From: Nitrospira sp.
GTDB lineage: Bacteria > Nitrospirota > Nitrospiria > Nitrospirales > Nitrospiraceae
Assembly: GCA_016788885.1 (NCBI GenBank)
Contig: JAEURX010000065.1
Coordinates: forward strand, 1-41,916
Length of the DNA stretch: 41,916 nt
Direction of reading: 5' to 3'
Shown here piece by piece: positions 26,101-33,416 of the stretch. The notes under the pieces are model-generated. The model searched no databases. It was not told the origin of the DNA and saw nothing but the letters and a program-made list of their open reading frames with translations. How positions within the stretch are numbered: the stretch's first letter is position 1; each line of letters begins with the position of its first letter. The translations under genes and the position numbers were made by a program.

Positions 26101-28026
26101 GACCCGAAGACCGGAAAATTGGTGTGGAGCGGACCGATCGCGGACATTCATACCAACGAGCCGGTGGGCCATGGCGTGAACAATAGCTTCCGCGAGTTGA
26201 TGGTGCAGGTGCACGATACCGTGCCTCACACGGTCAACATCGTGACGGCGGGCAATCCTCCTGGGCAGCCGATCGAAGTGGCACTCGAGGCAGGGAAGAC
26301 CGTGTCCTTTGCCATGCCGGAGAAGATTTACATGACGCCGATGCCGTTCCTGAACGGTGGAACGCACACCACGGGAAGCGGCTTAAACTTCAGAGCGGCG
26401 CCGATTGCACAGCGGTTGGCGACGAATCCTGATGTGTCACAGGTCTTCAACAGCCAGATCCATGGCGATCCGTACACGCCGACGCTCCGTGCCTATGTCG
26501 GCGATACGATGGTATTCCGTCTCTTGCACACGCTCATGAATGAGTCGATGGTCTGGACGTTGTCCGGCCACACCTTCTGGACTGAGCGGTATGCTTCGGA
26601 TGCCAATCGGAAGAACTCCATCCACATCGGCATTGCCGAGCGCTACGACCTCGTGGTGCCGGAGGCGGGTGGAAGCCGGCACTTGGCTGGCGACTACATT
26701 CACTTCAATGGCCGGTCCTCGAAGTTCTCCGAGGGCGGCTGGGGTATCATCCGAGTGTTGGATAAGGAGCAGGGAGATTTGAAGAAACTGCCCGCAGGCT
26801 TCTCCAACAAGGGTGAAATGCCCAAGGCCTTGCCGGTGTGCCCCGGCGATGCGCCGGTGAAGCACTTCAACGTGGTCGCGATGGATTTCCCTGGTATGAA
26901 GTTCAACGCGAAGGCGCCGAACGAAATCGAAGTCGACTTCGAGCGCAAGATTCTCACGACCAATCCTGAGGCGAAGATTTATGCCTTGGAGGAGGACGTG
27001 GCAAAGGTGGCCGGTGGAACGCAGCCGATGCCGTTGACCCTGCGGGTGAATGCGGGCGACTGTGTCAAGGTTCATCTCAAGAACAAGATGAAGGAGAGCA
27101 AGGCCTCCTTCTCGGCGATCGGTCTCGCCTTCGATCCGAAGGATTCTATGGGGGCGAACGTCGGAAACAATCCAGGTGATCAGACGGTGGTCCCTGGAGG
27201 TGAGCGCGACTACACCTATTACGCGGATCCTTTCAACGGGGAAACTGCGTCGTTGGTGTGGGATTGGGGCAATGTGATGACCAATCCGCGGAACGGCTTG
27301 TTCGGGGCCATCGTGGTCGGTCCGAAGGGATCGAAGTATCGTGACCCGAAGACCGGTGCCGACCTGTCCACCAAGAACGCGTGGGCAGCCGATGTCATCA
27401 TTGACCGGTCCATCCCGGGCAATGAAATGCGCGCGAACTACCGTGACGTGGCGTTGTTCTTCCAGGACGAAGACAACATCATCGGCACGAGTTTCATGCC
27501 GTATGTGCAGAATGTGGCGGGTTTGACCGGCGTCAACTACCGGTCGGAGCCGTACAAGTTCCGCGAGGAACAGGGGTGTTCGCTCGGGAAGGTCTTCCAG
27601 CCGTGTAAGGCGGACAAACCGGAAGATCCTGCAACCCCGATCATCGAGGCCCATGCCGGCGACCCGGTCCGCATCCACGTGCTGGGCGTGAGCAATGAGC
27701 AGAACGGCATGTTCAGCGTCGAAAAGCACGAGTGGCCGATTGAGCCGTTCATGCGCGGCGCCGACCAGATCAGCGTCGTCGAGTACTCCGGATCGGAGAC
27801 GATCGATGCGTTTATTCCGTCTGCCGGTGGCATGTACCGCCTGCCCGGAGACTATGTGTACAGCAACCAACGGTTGCCGTATTCCCAGTCGGGACAGTGG
27901 GGATATGTCAGGGTGTTGCCGTCCGGTGACACCAGGCTGTTGCCGCTGACCGGTACCGGTGCTGGAACCAAGAGTGCGGAAGTGGACCAGCCAATGATCC
28001 ACGCGATACCCGTCGCGTCAAAGTAG
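23161..28026 (+). CDS. Giant exported multicopper oxidase, MofA/McoA-like size class
   Basis: A 1621-residue protein with a signal peptide (cleavage after LTASA, about residue 31). Copper motifs: HVH-G (239-241); an eroded second motif with one His (FHTF, 287); HSHHPH (445-450, pattern HxxHxH); HCHVAHHYVAGM (521-532, type-1 Cys522 with the HCHxxxHxxxxM pattern). A second set of HWH (822-824) and HDH (953-955) follows. Later blocks echo the domain starts (residues 1298-1310 resemble 218-230) but have lost ligands. The DYIHFNGRSSKF (1178-1189) and DYVYSNQRLPYS (1564-1575) segments are degenerate cupredoxin ends. One trinuclear site plus one type-1 copper is likely. Size and architecture recall the manganese oxidases MofA (Leptothrix) and McoA (Pseudomonas). 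The AAGGAGG site (23147-23153) fixes the start. It is followed by a strong terminator. The substrate is unproven. Confidence 0.9.
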   Translation: MDCQWFTRVTLRALSVIAGGALVCLPLTASAESQLHADQAVPQHTAMSHQLPSWAEKLKGQTIVEDSMAGKPERSAMVEQQHQRIMEHLTNDPQAQAVNTGMFNTQTMMHQYGAGGQDLLLMSDPRVEPVAMTGGGKCPATAPVKQYNVSAINVEITLNQWLDFYPGYMYTLDENLDKVRAEETKNRESRDKEGFDPGAVIPGVQAQWIQPLTLRGNQGDCVKIKLTNKLEGGEDVSLHVHGSNMVVSATGAAATTTNSDTIVAKEKSGEFEWYIHPSTQEGVRQFHTFANDRELTVMGLFGSFVVEPRGSEYLEPLGNGDPTPATSGWQVIIRNGTGPDFREFVLYYHEVGDEAFRPVNKKGDFLPQRDPLTDAYRPGGRAINYRSEPFGINNMHVQHEYFGFEDESMGYSSYTFGDPSPTIPRSYMGDPAKFRLVHGGSEVFHSHHPHGGTIRWPRSPRAIDDMNLWTTSANGPVKYPVIRAKTDRVDVEVIGPSEALDLETECGSGLCQQLAGDFLFHCHVAHHYVAGMWGYWRVYNTLQQGDMRNDVMPDLRELPDRKGRIKTPITSDKLVGQTVDWFGKAFKIVDKGKSDWKSNPATITIKDWVEMQLPTMGKPGHKNDEKGQTISYDATVLDWAWEGTRAMSEPESTIDNPKYRSSHPGKRHPITFEPLTGKVAWPHLTPHFGKRVMFSPNHVGAPWLEMIRRDANGEESVDQALPGENGNWSLCPANAGRKNYNVHFIKLPITIAKKTGKEPAVVDPNGLIFVLHEEEADVRKNDDLKYPLVVRGNIYDCVDWTLTSEWDDDDYTNFQSSKINTHWHFLQFDNQASDGVITGFSYEQSVRPFTMLEKKNPKGLPVPMNTVFTAAAKKGATTITVKNAKQFHVGTLLLVGADNVKGNEISRIKAINGNTITLAKGLKHDHPANDIVTVEFVRQRFWVDADVGTVFWHDHAFGATTWPHGGFGTFIAEPVGSTYHDPKTGKLVWSGPIADIHTNEPVGHGVNNSFRELMVQVHDTVPHTVNIVTAGNPPGQPIEVALEAGKTVSFAMPEKIYMTPMPFLNGGTHTTGSGLNFRAAPIAQRLATNPDVSQVFNSQIHGDPYTPTLRAYVGDTMVFRLLHTLMNESMVWTLSGHTFWTERYASDANRKNSIHIGIAERYDLVVPEAGGSRHLAGDYIHFNGRSSKFSEGGWGIIRVLDKEQGDLKKLPAGFSNKGEMPKALPVCPGDAPVKHFNVVAMDFPGMKFNAKAPNEIEVDFERKILTTNPEAKIYALEEDVAKVAGGTQPMPLTLRVNAGDCVKVHLKNKMKESKASFSAIGLAFDPKDSMGANVGNNPGDQTVVPGGERDYTYYADPFNGETASLVWDWGNVMTNPRNGLFGAIVVGPKGSKYRDPKTGADLSTKNAWAADVIIDRSIPGNEMRANYRDVALFFQDEDNIIGTSFMPYVQNVAGLTGVNYRSEPYKFREEQGCSLGKVFQPCKADKPEDPATPIIEAHAGDPVRIHVLGVSNEQNGMFSVEKHEWPIEPFMRGADQISVVEYSGSETIDAFIPSAGGMYRLPGDYVYSNQRLPYSQSGQWGYVRVLPSGDTRLLPLTGTGAGTKSAEVDQPMIHAIPVASK

Positions 28027-28054
28027 GCTGCGTACATCTCTCACGAGGCGACGA

Positions 28055-28084
28055 GGGGGGAGCCCGAAAGGGCTCCCCCCTTTT
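28055..28084 (+). terminator. Rho-independent terminator of the multicopper oxidase gene
   Basis: A perfect 11-bp stem GGGGGGAGCCC / GGGCTCCCCCC (28055-28065 and 28070-28080) with a GAAA tetraloop, followed by TTTT. It begins 29 bases after the stop codon and isolates the oxidase from the cupredoxin operon. Confidence 0.95.
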
Positions 28085-28110
28085 GTTATGAGACGGGGAT
28101 TGTGTATGAT
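28083..28110 (+). promoter_or_regulatory. Candidate promoter of the cupredoxin operon
   Basis: TTGTTA (28083-28088), 16 bases, TATGAT (28105-28110; 5 of 6 matches). It directly follows the terminator of the preceding gene and would give a leader of about 65 bases. Confidence 0.45.
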
Positions 28111-28180
28111 CGGAAAAATGCCGACATGCAGGTTGGCGCACGTCCTGTACACGAAGGCCTCGTTGTTGAGGAGACTATAT

Positions 28181-29089
28181 ATGCGAATGATTAGACTCGC
28201 TCTTTTTGCTGCTCTGAGTGTTTTCTCTTCTCCATCATGGGCTTATGAGGAAATGACCGTCGTGGATGGTGGTAGTATCACCGGGACGGTCACGATGACG
28301 GGGGGGAAACCGACTCCGAAAGGATATAACCTGATCACGTTTCCAGATCCTGTGTATTGCGGGCGTATTTCAACCGGGACGGGTTGGAGAATCCTCGATG
28401 AATTTTCAGTGACTTCAGGAAGTGGATTAAAGGATGTGGTTGTGCTCCTGACGGACGCCACGAAGGGCAAGCCGTTCACATTCGAACCGCTCACGATCGA
28501 GGCGCGAGACTGTCGCTTTCTCCCGTTTGTCACGGTCGTCAGAGACGGTTCCGAGGTGACGGTCATGAACATGGATCCGGTCATGCACGACATTCAAGCC
28601 TACGAAACGTCCCAACTCGGCCCGCGCGTGCTGTTTAACACGCCGCTGCCCATGAATCCCCATCACAAGCGGTTTGTCACGGCGGAAAGCCATGAGCACT
28701 TGGCCGGTGAGCCCGTGAAGGAAGCGATTCACATGACGAAGGGGCGCCGCATTTTTGTGATGCAATGTGGATTTCACGCCTATATGGAGAGCTGGGGAAT
28801 GGCGGTCGACAATCCCTATTACGTGCTGACCACCGACGGCGGCACCTTTACGCTCACCGATGTGCCGCCAGGCGACTACACCCTGATGGCGTGGCACCCG
28901 GGATTGGGGACGATGCTACAGAAGAAAGTCACGGTTACGGAGAAGGGGATATCCACGGTTGATTTCGCGTTTGAGGCTCCGAAAGGGCGGCGTAGCGTCC
29001 ATGAGATTGAGCATAATCCGCATTACGGACCGGAGTCGCTTGGGAAGCTTGTCGATATCCGCCCGACGCTGGAACGGCAGGTTCCGTAG
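28181..29089 (+). CDS. Exported cupredoxin with carboxypeptidase-regulatory-like domains (paralogue 1)
   Basis: A 302-residue protein with a signal peptide MRMIRLALFAALSVFSSPSWA. The N-terminal part (about 28-60) begins GGSITGTVTMTGGKPTPKG, a carboxypeptidase-regulatory/SpaA-like beta-sandwich strand. The middle is a cupredoxin: His136 (NMDPVMHD), Cys196, His199 and Met202 (MQCGFHAYM), a complete type-1 copper set. The C-terminal part (about 218-290, PPGDYTLMAWHPGL) is another beta-sandwich of the same sort. It should shuttle electrons in the periplasm. The start is set by GAGGAGA at 28168-28174; a longer frame from 28088 starts at the terminator. It is the first of four genes in the same orientation, with a paralogue immediately downstream. 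Confidence 0.9.
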   Translation: MRMIRLALFAALSVFSSPSWAYEEMTVVDGGSITGTVTMTGGKPTPKGYNLITFPDPVYCGRISTGTGWRILDEFSVTSGSGLKDVVVLLTDATKGKPFTFEPLTIEARDCRFLPFVTVVRDGSEVTVMNMDPVMHDIQAYETSQLGPRVLFNTPLPMNPHHKRFVTAESHEHLAGEPVKEAIHMTKGRRIFVMQCGFHAYMESWGMAVDNPYYVLTTDGGTFTLTDVPPGDYTLMAWHPGLGTMLQKKVTVTEKGISTVDFAFEAPKGRRSVHEIEHNPHYGPESLGKLVDIRPTLERQVP

Positions 29090-29121
29090 CCGCGTGTGAA
29101 TGACAGACAAGGAAGGTCATC

Positions 29122-30051
29122 ATGCTGAATCGAACTCAGAAGATTCATTCCTTCGCAGTGGCTGTGCTGATGTGGCTGGGGCAGGTCGTGTCGCCGGTTG
29201 GAGCCTATGAAGTGATCGACGTGCAGCACGGCGGCACATTGGATGGGACGATCACGCTGGCCGGTGCGATTCCTGAGCCCAAAGGGTTCAATCTCATCAC
29301 ATTCCCGGACCCTACCTATTGCGGGCGGATCTCCAATGGCAAGGGGTGGCGCTTGCTCCACGACTTTATCGTGGCCCCGGAGGGCGGGCTGAAGAACGCG
29401 ATTGTCACGCTCGAAGGTGTTGAATCGGGTAAACCATTTGATATGTCGGTGCCGTTGATCGAAGCTCGGGATTGCATGTTCCAGCCCTGGATCACGATCG
29501 TGCGGAACGGGCATGCGGTGGAAGTGGTGAACATGGACCCCGTGATGCACGACATCCAAGGCTATGAAACCTCGCCGGAGGCGGGGGCACGAGTGTTGTT
29601 CAATACCCCGCTGATTTTGAATCATCAACATCAACGCGGCAACATGCGCGCAATCCATAATCATGCGCCGGGAAAATCGCTGGTTGGCCCAATTTACTTG
29701 AACAAGGGTCGTCGGACCTTCTACATGCAGTGCGGCTTCCACGCGTACATGGAAAGCTGGGCCATGGCCGTGAACAATCCGTATTATGCGGTGACGGATG
29801 AGCAGGGGGCGTTCAGGCTCGAGAACATCCCGCCGGGCACCTATCAAATGGTGGTCTGGCATCCACAGGCAGGGCCAGGGGTCACCCGCACCATTACCAT
29901 CGCTCCGGATGGAACCACGACTGAACGCGTGGCGCTACCGGCTCCGAAGGGAAACCGTACCGCTTACAAAGTCATGGACAATCCACGGTTTGGTCTTGAA
30001 TCGCTCGGTCATCCGGTGGAGATCGAGCCGTTGGTGGAGCATCAGCACTAG
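29122..30051 (+). CDS. Exported cupredoxin with carboxypeptidase-regulatory-like domains (paralogue 2)
   Basis: A 309-residue paralogue of the preceding gene, similar along its whole length (for example PKGFNLITFPDPTYCGRIS, NMDPVMHDIQ, MQCGFHAYMESW). The signal peptide ends near SPVGA. The type-1 ligands are His143, Cys204, His207 and Met210. AAGGAAGG precedes the ATG by 7 bases and the intergenic gap is 32 bases. The tandem arrangement points to duplication. The loop between His143 and Cys204 is richer in His (NHQH, HNH) than most cupredoxins and could bind extra metal. The expected role is a periplasmic electron carrier or copper donor, perhaps with a different potential or partner than paralogue 1. 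Confidence 0.9.
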   Translation: MLNRTQKIHSFAVAVLMWLGQVVSPVGAYEVIDVQHGGTLDGTITLAGAIPEPKGFNLITFPDPTYCGRISNGKGWRLLHDFIVAPEGGLKNAIVTLEGVESGKPFDMSVPLIEARDCMFQPWITIVRNGHAVEVVNMDPVMHDIQGYETSPEAGARVLFNTPLILNHQHQRGNMRAIHNHAPGKSLVGPIYLNKGRRTFYMQCGFHAYMESWAMAVNNPYYAVTDEQGAFRLENIPPGTYQMVVWHPQAGPGVTRTITIAPDGTTTERVALPAPKGNRTAYKVMDNPRFGLESLGHPVEIEPLVEHQH

Positions 30052-30100
30052 GCGAGTTTGGGGAAGAGCTCGGCAATGGGCCCTGCTGGGCTGCTTGTCG

Positions 30101-30697
30101 ATGAGCCTGTGTCTGGCATGTGCCGCAAGCACCTGGGCACACGAGCCTGCCTCAGTGGCTTCGGCTCCTCCAGCGGTCGAGTTCTCTGCGTCGCTGGTCA
30201 AGCGGGTGGAGGGGCGCCGGTTTGAGGCACAGGTGTTTGCTAAGAGTGATCGCCTACGGCTGGAGTACAAGTATGCGATCAAGACCGAACTCGGCTATTC
30301 CAGCATAGAAATCATACGATTGGACAAACGCGAGTCGTGGTTTGTGCTGGCCCAGCGCCGGCAAATTCTCTCGGTTCCCATCAAACCGGAGGAAATCCTG
30401 CCGATTCAGCCCAGCCTTCCTGGAGAAAAGAGTCGCACGCTGGTGGGAGATGCCATCACCACCGGGCGTCCCTCCCAACTCTACGACGTGCGCGTGGACT
30501 ATAACGGTCGGGACGAGCGGTTCTACGAGTGGGTGGATGCCGAAACGGGAATCGTGCTGAAGCTGGTCAGTCAGGACCGTGATTGGTCTGTCGAATACGT
30601 GCGGATCCGGCTCTCTCCGCAACCGGACTACTATTTTGAGGTGCCGACCGGGTATCAACGTTGGGTTCCACCATCTTTGCCGCGTGAACGAGGATAA
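30101..30697 (+). CDS. Exported protein of unknown function (LolA-like/DUF4412-like pattern), start uncertain
   Basis: About 198 residues from the ATG at 30101. The sequence after the hydrophobic start (ACAASTWAHEP) has the look of a LolA-type incomplete beta-barrel: alternating strands such as RLRLEYKYAIKTELGYSSIEIIRLDKRESWFVLAQRRQILSV are typical of DUF4412-like proteins, but I do not recognise the exact family. The start is awkward. The in-frame upstream sequence (RRVWGRARQWALLGCLSM) would make a fine signal peptide but has no ATG, GTG or TTG until TTG at 30095, while a GGGGAAG ribosome-binding site points to an ATG (30076) in another frame. A non-standard start or a small indel is possible. 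It sits between a cupredoxin and a HEAT-repeat protein in one operon. Confidence 0.65.
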   Translation: MSLCLACAASTWAHEPASVASAPPAVEFSASLVKRVEGRRFEAQVFAKSDRLRLEYKYAIKTELGYSSIEIIRLDKRESWFVLAQRRQILSVPIKPEEILPIQPSLPGEKSRTLVGDAITTGRPSQLYDVRVDYNGRDERFYEWVDAETGIVLKLVSQDRDWSVEYVRIRLSPQPDYYFEVPTGYQRWVPPSLPRERG

Positions 30698-30726
30698 GGA
30701 GCCTGCGACGGTCAGGAAGGGATTTC

Positions 30727-32124
30727 ATGGTGCTGCAGAGTGAGAAGCATTCGGATGGAGGCTGGAGACGGTGTGTGGCCATGGCCCTGTTGTCGTTGTT
30801 GCTGATGGGGGGGGGGGCCGAGACATCCATGGCGAGTTCGGTGAAGGAGGTGCAGGCGGCCTTCGACAAGAAACATTATCAGGAGGCCCTGGATCTCATT
30901 GAGCAGATCACCAAGGAGAAGGAGGCTCAACCGGATATTCGTCGGCTGAAGATTCGGTCGTTGATCTTTCTGGGCAAGCCGAAGGATGCCTTGGCAGACT
31001 ATGACCGGCTTGAACAGGACCTGAAACAGGAAGATCGAGCCCTTCTCAGAGAGGTCTCGCTGGGATTCATCTATGTGCTCCTAAAGGATATGCGCGAACA
31101 GATGCGCGGGGCTGCCTACACGGCGTTGAAAGATGTGGATTCCCCGGAAACCATTCCTTCATTGGAGGATGGTCTGAGTGATGGGTCTGGATTGGTGCGT
31201 GCCCTTGCGGCGGAGGCTCTTGGAAAGCTCGATGCCGGGCGACGGTCGCCACGATTGCGGAATGCCCTGGAAGACCAGGCCGGTCTGGTGAAGGCCACGG
31301 TGCTGAAGGCATTGGGGAAAAGTCACGACCGCTCGGTGATTCCGCTGTTAGAAAAGGCGCTGAAGGACGAACAGCCGGTCGTGCGGCTGGCTGCTGCCGG
31401 TGCGCTCTATCATGCCGGTCAATCCGCCATGTGGGATGTCGTTCAAAAGGCAGCCTCGGCTCCAAATCCCGAGGAGCGCGCCTCAGCCCTGCGGATGGTG
31501 GGTGAATTGAAGGATGCACGGGGATTGCCGATCCTTCTGGAAGCGATCACCAATACGCAGCCTTCAGTGCGAGGCGCTGCGGCATCGGCGTTGGGAGAAC
31601 TTGGAAAGGTTCAAGGCATTCCCGCTCTGGAACAGGCCCTAGAGGACAAGATTCCCGCCGTGAAAACTTCGGCGGCCATCAGTTTGGGCGAATTGGGCGT
31701 GAAGGATTCTCTGGTTGCGTTGAGGAAGGCCTTGGCTGATCGCAATCCGGTCGTCAAGGCCGCCGTGGTATCGGCGCTCCTTCGGGTTGACGAACCATTC
31801 GAGTCCATTGCCGAAGACCTGTATGGACTCGCGCAGAATAACGATCCGGGAACACGCTCGGCTGCCGGGAAGGCTGCCGGTAGGGCTCATGGGGTCAATA
31901 CCAGAGCCGCGGTGGAATTTCTCGGCGGACTCCTGAAGGATCCGATTCCCCGTCCACGCATTGCTGCGGCACGGGCGCTGGGGCAAATCGGCGGGGCCGA
32001 AGTCTTGCCGATGCTGAAAGCCGCCTTGCACGACGAGGATGATGCAGTCCGTGCGACGGTTGGCGGGGCCATTGTCCGGATCTTGGGGCGCACGAAGCCC
32101 CTGCCCAGCCCTGTGAAATCATAG
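30727..32124 (+). CDS. Exported HEAT-repeat protein
   Basis: A 465-residue protein. A signal peptide (core VAMALLSLLLMGGGAETSMA) is followed by a TPR-like pair (about 40-100) and then about nine HEAT/PBS-lyase-type repeats (about 115-455), visible as recurring units such as VRALAAEALGKL, VRLAAAGALYHAG, VRGAAASALGEL, VKTSAAISLGEL and RPRIAAARALGQIGG. Such alpha-solenoids are protein-interaction scaffolds. AGGAAGGG precedes the ATG. It lies 29 bases after the unknown exported protein and closes the cupredoxin operon. No heme- or metal-binding motif is seen. It may organise the copper proteins in the periplasm. Confidence 0.88.
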   Translation: MVLQSEKHSDGGWRRCVAMALLSLLLMGGGAETSMASSVKEVQAAFDKKHYQEALDLIEQITKEKEAQPDIRRLKIRSLIFLGKPKDALADYDRLEQDLKQEDRALLREVSLGFIYVLLKDMREQMRGAAYTALKDVDSPETIPSLEDGLSDGSGLVRALAAEALGKLDAGRRSPRLRNALEDQAGLVKATVLKALGKSHDRSVIPLLEKALKDEQPVVRLAAAGALYHAGQSAMWDVVQKAASAPNPEERASALRMVGELKDARGLPILLEAITNTQPSVRGAAASALGELGKVQGIPALEQALEDKIPAVKTSAAISLGELGVKDSLVALRKALADRNPVVKAAVVSALLRVDEPFESIAEDLYGLAQNNDPGTRSAAGKAAGRAHGVNTRAAVEFLGGLLKDPIPRPRIAAARALGQIGGAEVLPMLKAALHDEDDAVRATVGGAIVRILGRTKPLPSPVKS

Positions 32125-32156
32125 TTCCTCCGGGATAGGGTCGGCTGGTTTTGAAG

Positions 32157-32186
32157 TTGACAGTGCGAGTTGGATTCCAGTATAGA
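32157..32186 (+). promoter_or_regulatory. Candidate promoter of the third cupredoxin gene
   Basis: TTGACA (32157-32162), 18 bases, TATAGA (32181-32186). It lies in the 210-base gap after the HEAT gene and would give a leader of about 140 bases. The rest of the gap has no gene. Confidence 0.5.
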
Positions 32187-32334
32187 GAAATGTTCAGGGG
32201 CCTAGTCGTGGTCGAGGGAGAGCCACGTCAAGTAATGAGTACTGTTAAAACAAGGGGTTACAGTCACCAGCCCTTGTGATTGTGTGGTGACGACGTAGTT
32301 GGCCGGTTAATGTTCATTACAAGGAGGCAGTGAC

Positions 32335-33132
32335 ATGAAGAAGGGTGCGATGAAAGTAGTGTTCGGCGTTGCGGCCGCAGCATTTTTGGCTGCGCCCCTC
32401 ACCTCATTTGCCGGAGGCACGATCGCGGGGAAAGTGACCTATCCCGGGAAGGCAGAGCAGAAGGAATTTTCCTTCGCCAAGTTCCCGAACCCGAAGTTTT
32501 GTCCGAAGAACCCCAACAAGAGCCTCATGGACGGCGATAAGCGCTTCCTCAAGACCATCGAAGTGGCGAAGGATGGTGGCTTGAAGGGTGCGGTTGTGGC
32601 CGTGGTCGATATCGAAGATCAGGCTTTCCAGGATGGTTTCAAGGGGACGGACGTCACGGCGGAATTCTGTGAATTCTTGCCGTTCAGCGGCGTCGTGGTG
32701 AACAACAAGAATTTCCGCGCTGAGAACAAGGATGCGGATCCTGATGATCCCAAGTCCGTCCTGGGCGTGTTGCACAACCCGCACAGCTTCACGGTGAAGG
32801 GCTCCACCTCGGCCACCGGTTTCAACATCGGTTTGGCCAAGAAGGGTGACAAGCTGGAGAAGCCGGTGACCTTCCGTGGCGGCGCCGAAAAGGCTGGCTA
32901 CTATCGGTTGCAGTGCGACCAGCATGAGTTCATGCAATCTTTCTTCTTGCCGGTCTGGAATCCGTACCATGCAGTGGTGAAGGATGACGGTTCGTTCGAG
33001 ATCCCGGGCGTGCCTGCCGGCAAGCACAAGGTGGTTGTTTGGCACCCGTTCGTCGGCAAGGGCAAGCTGAACGAATTCGAGATCGAGGTAGCCGAGGGTG
33101 GAACGGCAAACTTGAAGGCTGAAATCAAGTAG
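32335..33132 (+). CDS. Exported cupredoxin with carboxypeptidase-regulatory-like domain (divergent paralogue 3)
   Basis: A 265-residue protein with a signal peptide (MKKGAMKVVFGVAAAAFLAAPLTSFA). Domain order parallels the two tandem paralogues: an N-terminal IAGKVTYPG strand, a cupredoxin centre with Cys194, His197 and Met200 (CDQHEFM), an upstream His (147 or 150, LHNPHSF), then a C-terminal beta-sandwich (VPAGKHKVVVWHPF). It is clearly diverged: the Cys-Gly-Phe-His of the others is Cys-Asp-Gln-His, and the protein is more lysine-rich. Its own promoter, an AAGGAGG ribosome-binding site and a strong terminator suggest independent, possibly high, expression. The likely role is a soluble periplasmic electron carrier. 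Confidence 0.9.
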   Translation: MKKGAMKVVFGVAAAAFLAAPLTSFAGGTIAGKVTYPGKAEQKEFSFAKFPNPKFCPKNPNKSLMDGDKRFLKTIEVAKDGGLKGAVVAVVDIEDQAFQDGFKGTDVTAEFCEFLPFSGVVVNNKNFRAENKDADPDDPKSVLGVLHNPHSFTVKGSTSATGFNIGLAKKGDKLEKPVTFRGGAEKAGYYRLQCDQHEFMQSFFLPVWNPYHAVVKDDGSFEIPGVPAGKHKVVVWHPFVGKGKLNEFEIEVAEGGTANLKAEIK

Positions 33133-33176
33133 TCGTTTCCGTTTAGATGTGATGCGGGGATATCCCGCTCGGAGAG

Positions 33177-33211
33177 GGGCAGTGGTTCACGGTTGAGCCA
33201 CTGCCCTTTTT
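33177..33211 (+). terminator. Rho-independent terminator of the third cupredoxin gene
   Basis: Stem GGGCAGTGG / CCACTGCCC (33177-33185 and 33198-33206), extended by several further pairs, with a 4-base loop, followed by TTTTT. It begins 44 bases after the stop codon. Confidence 0.93.
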
Positions 33212-33416
33212 CTTTGCGTGCCGCTGCCCTCCTCGGGTATTCCTCCAGATGCAGAGGCGTTTTCGCTGCATCCGCTTCGCCGAAATAGCTCGCTAGGTGG
33301 CTTTCATGAATAGGTAGTTGAAGTGGTCGTGCCCGCCAATGGCTCGCCTTGCGTTTCCCTTTCTGAACTCGGTAAGATGCCCAATTTATACGCCATATTA
33401 TCGAAGTGGGGGATCT

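Noticed and set aside
23089-28002. Three long minus-strand open frames (372, 495 and 521 codons) antisense to the multicopper oxidase
   Set aside because: They mirror the G+C-biased third positions of the oxidase gene, have low-complexity His/Arg-rich translations, and lack ribosome-binding sites and recognisable domains.
23161-28026. Naming the large oxidase as a manganese oxidase gene
   Set aside because: Size and motifs recall MofA/McoA, but multicopper oxidase substrates cannot be assigned by motif alone; no symbol was given.
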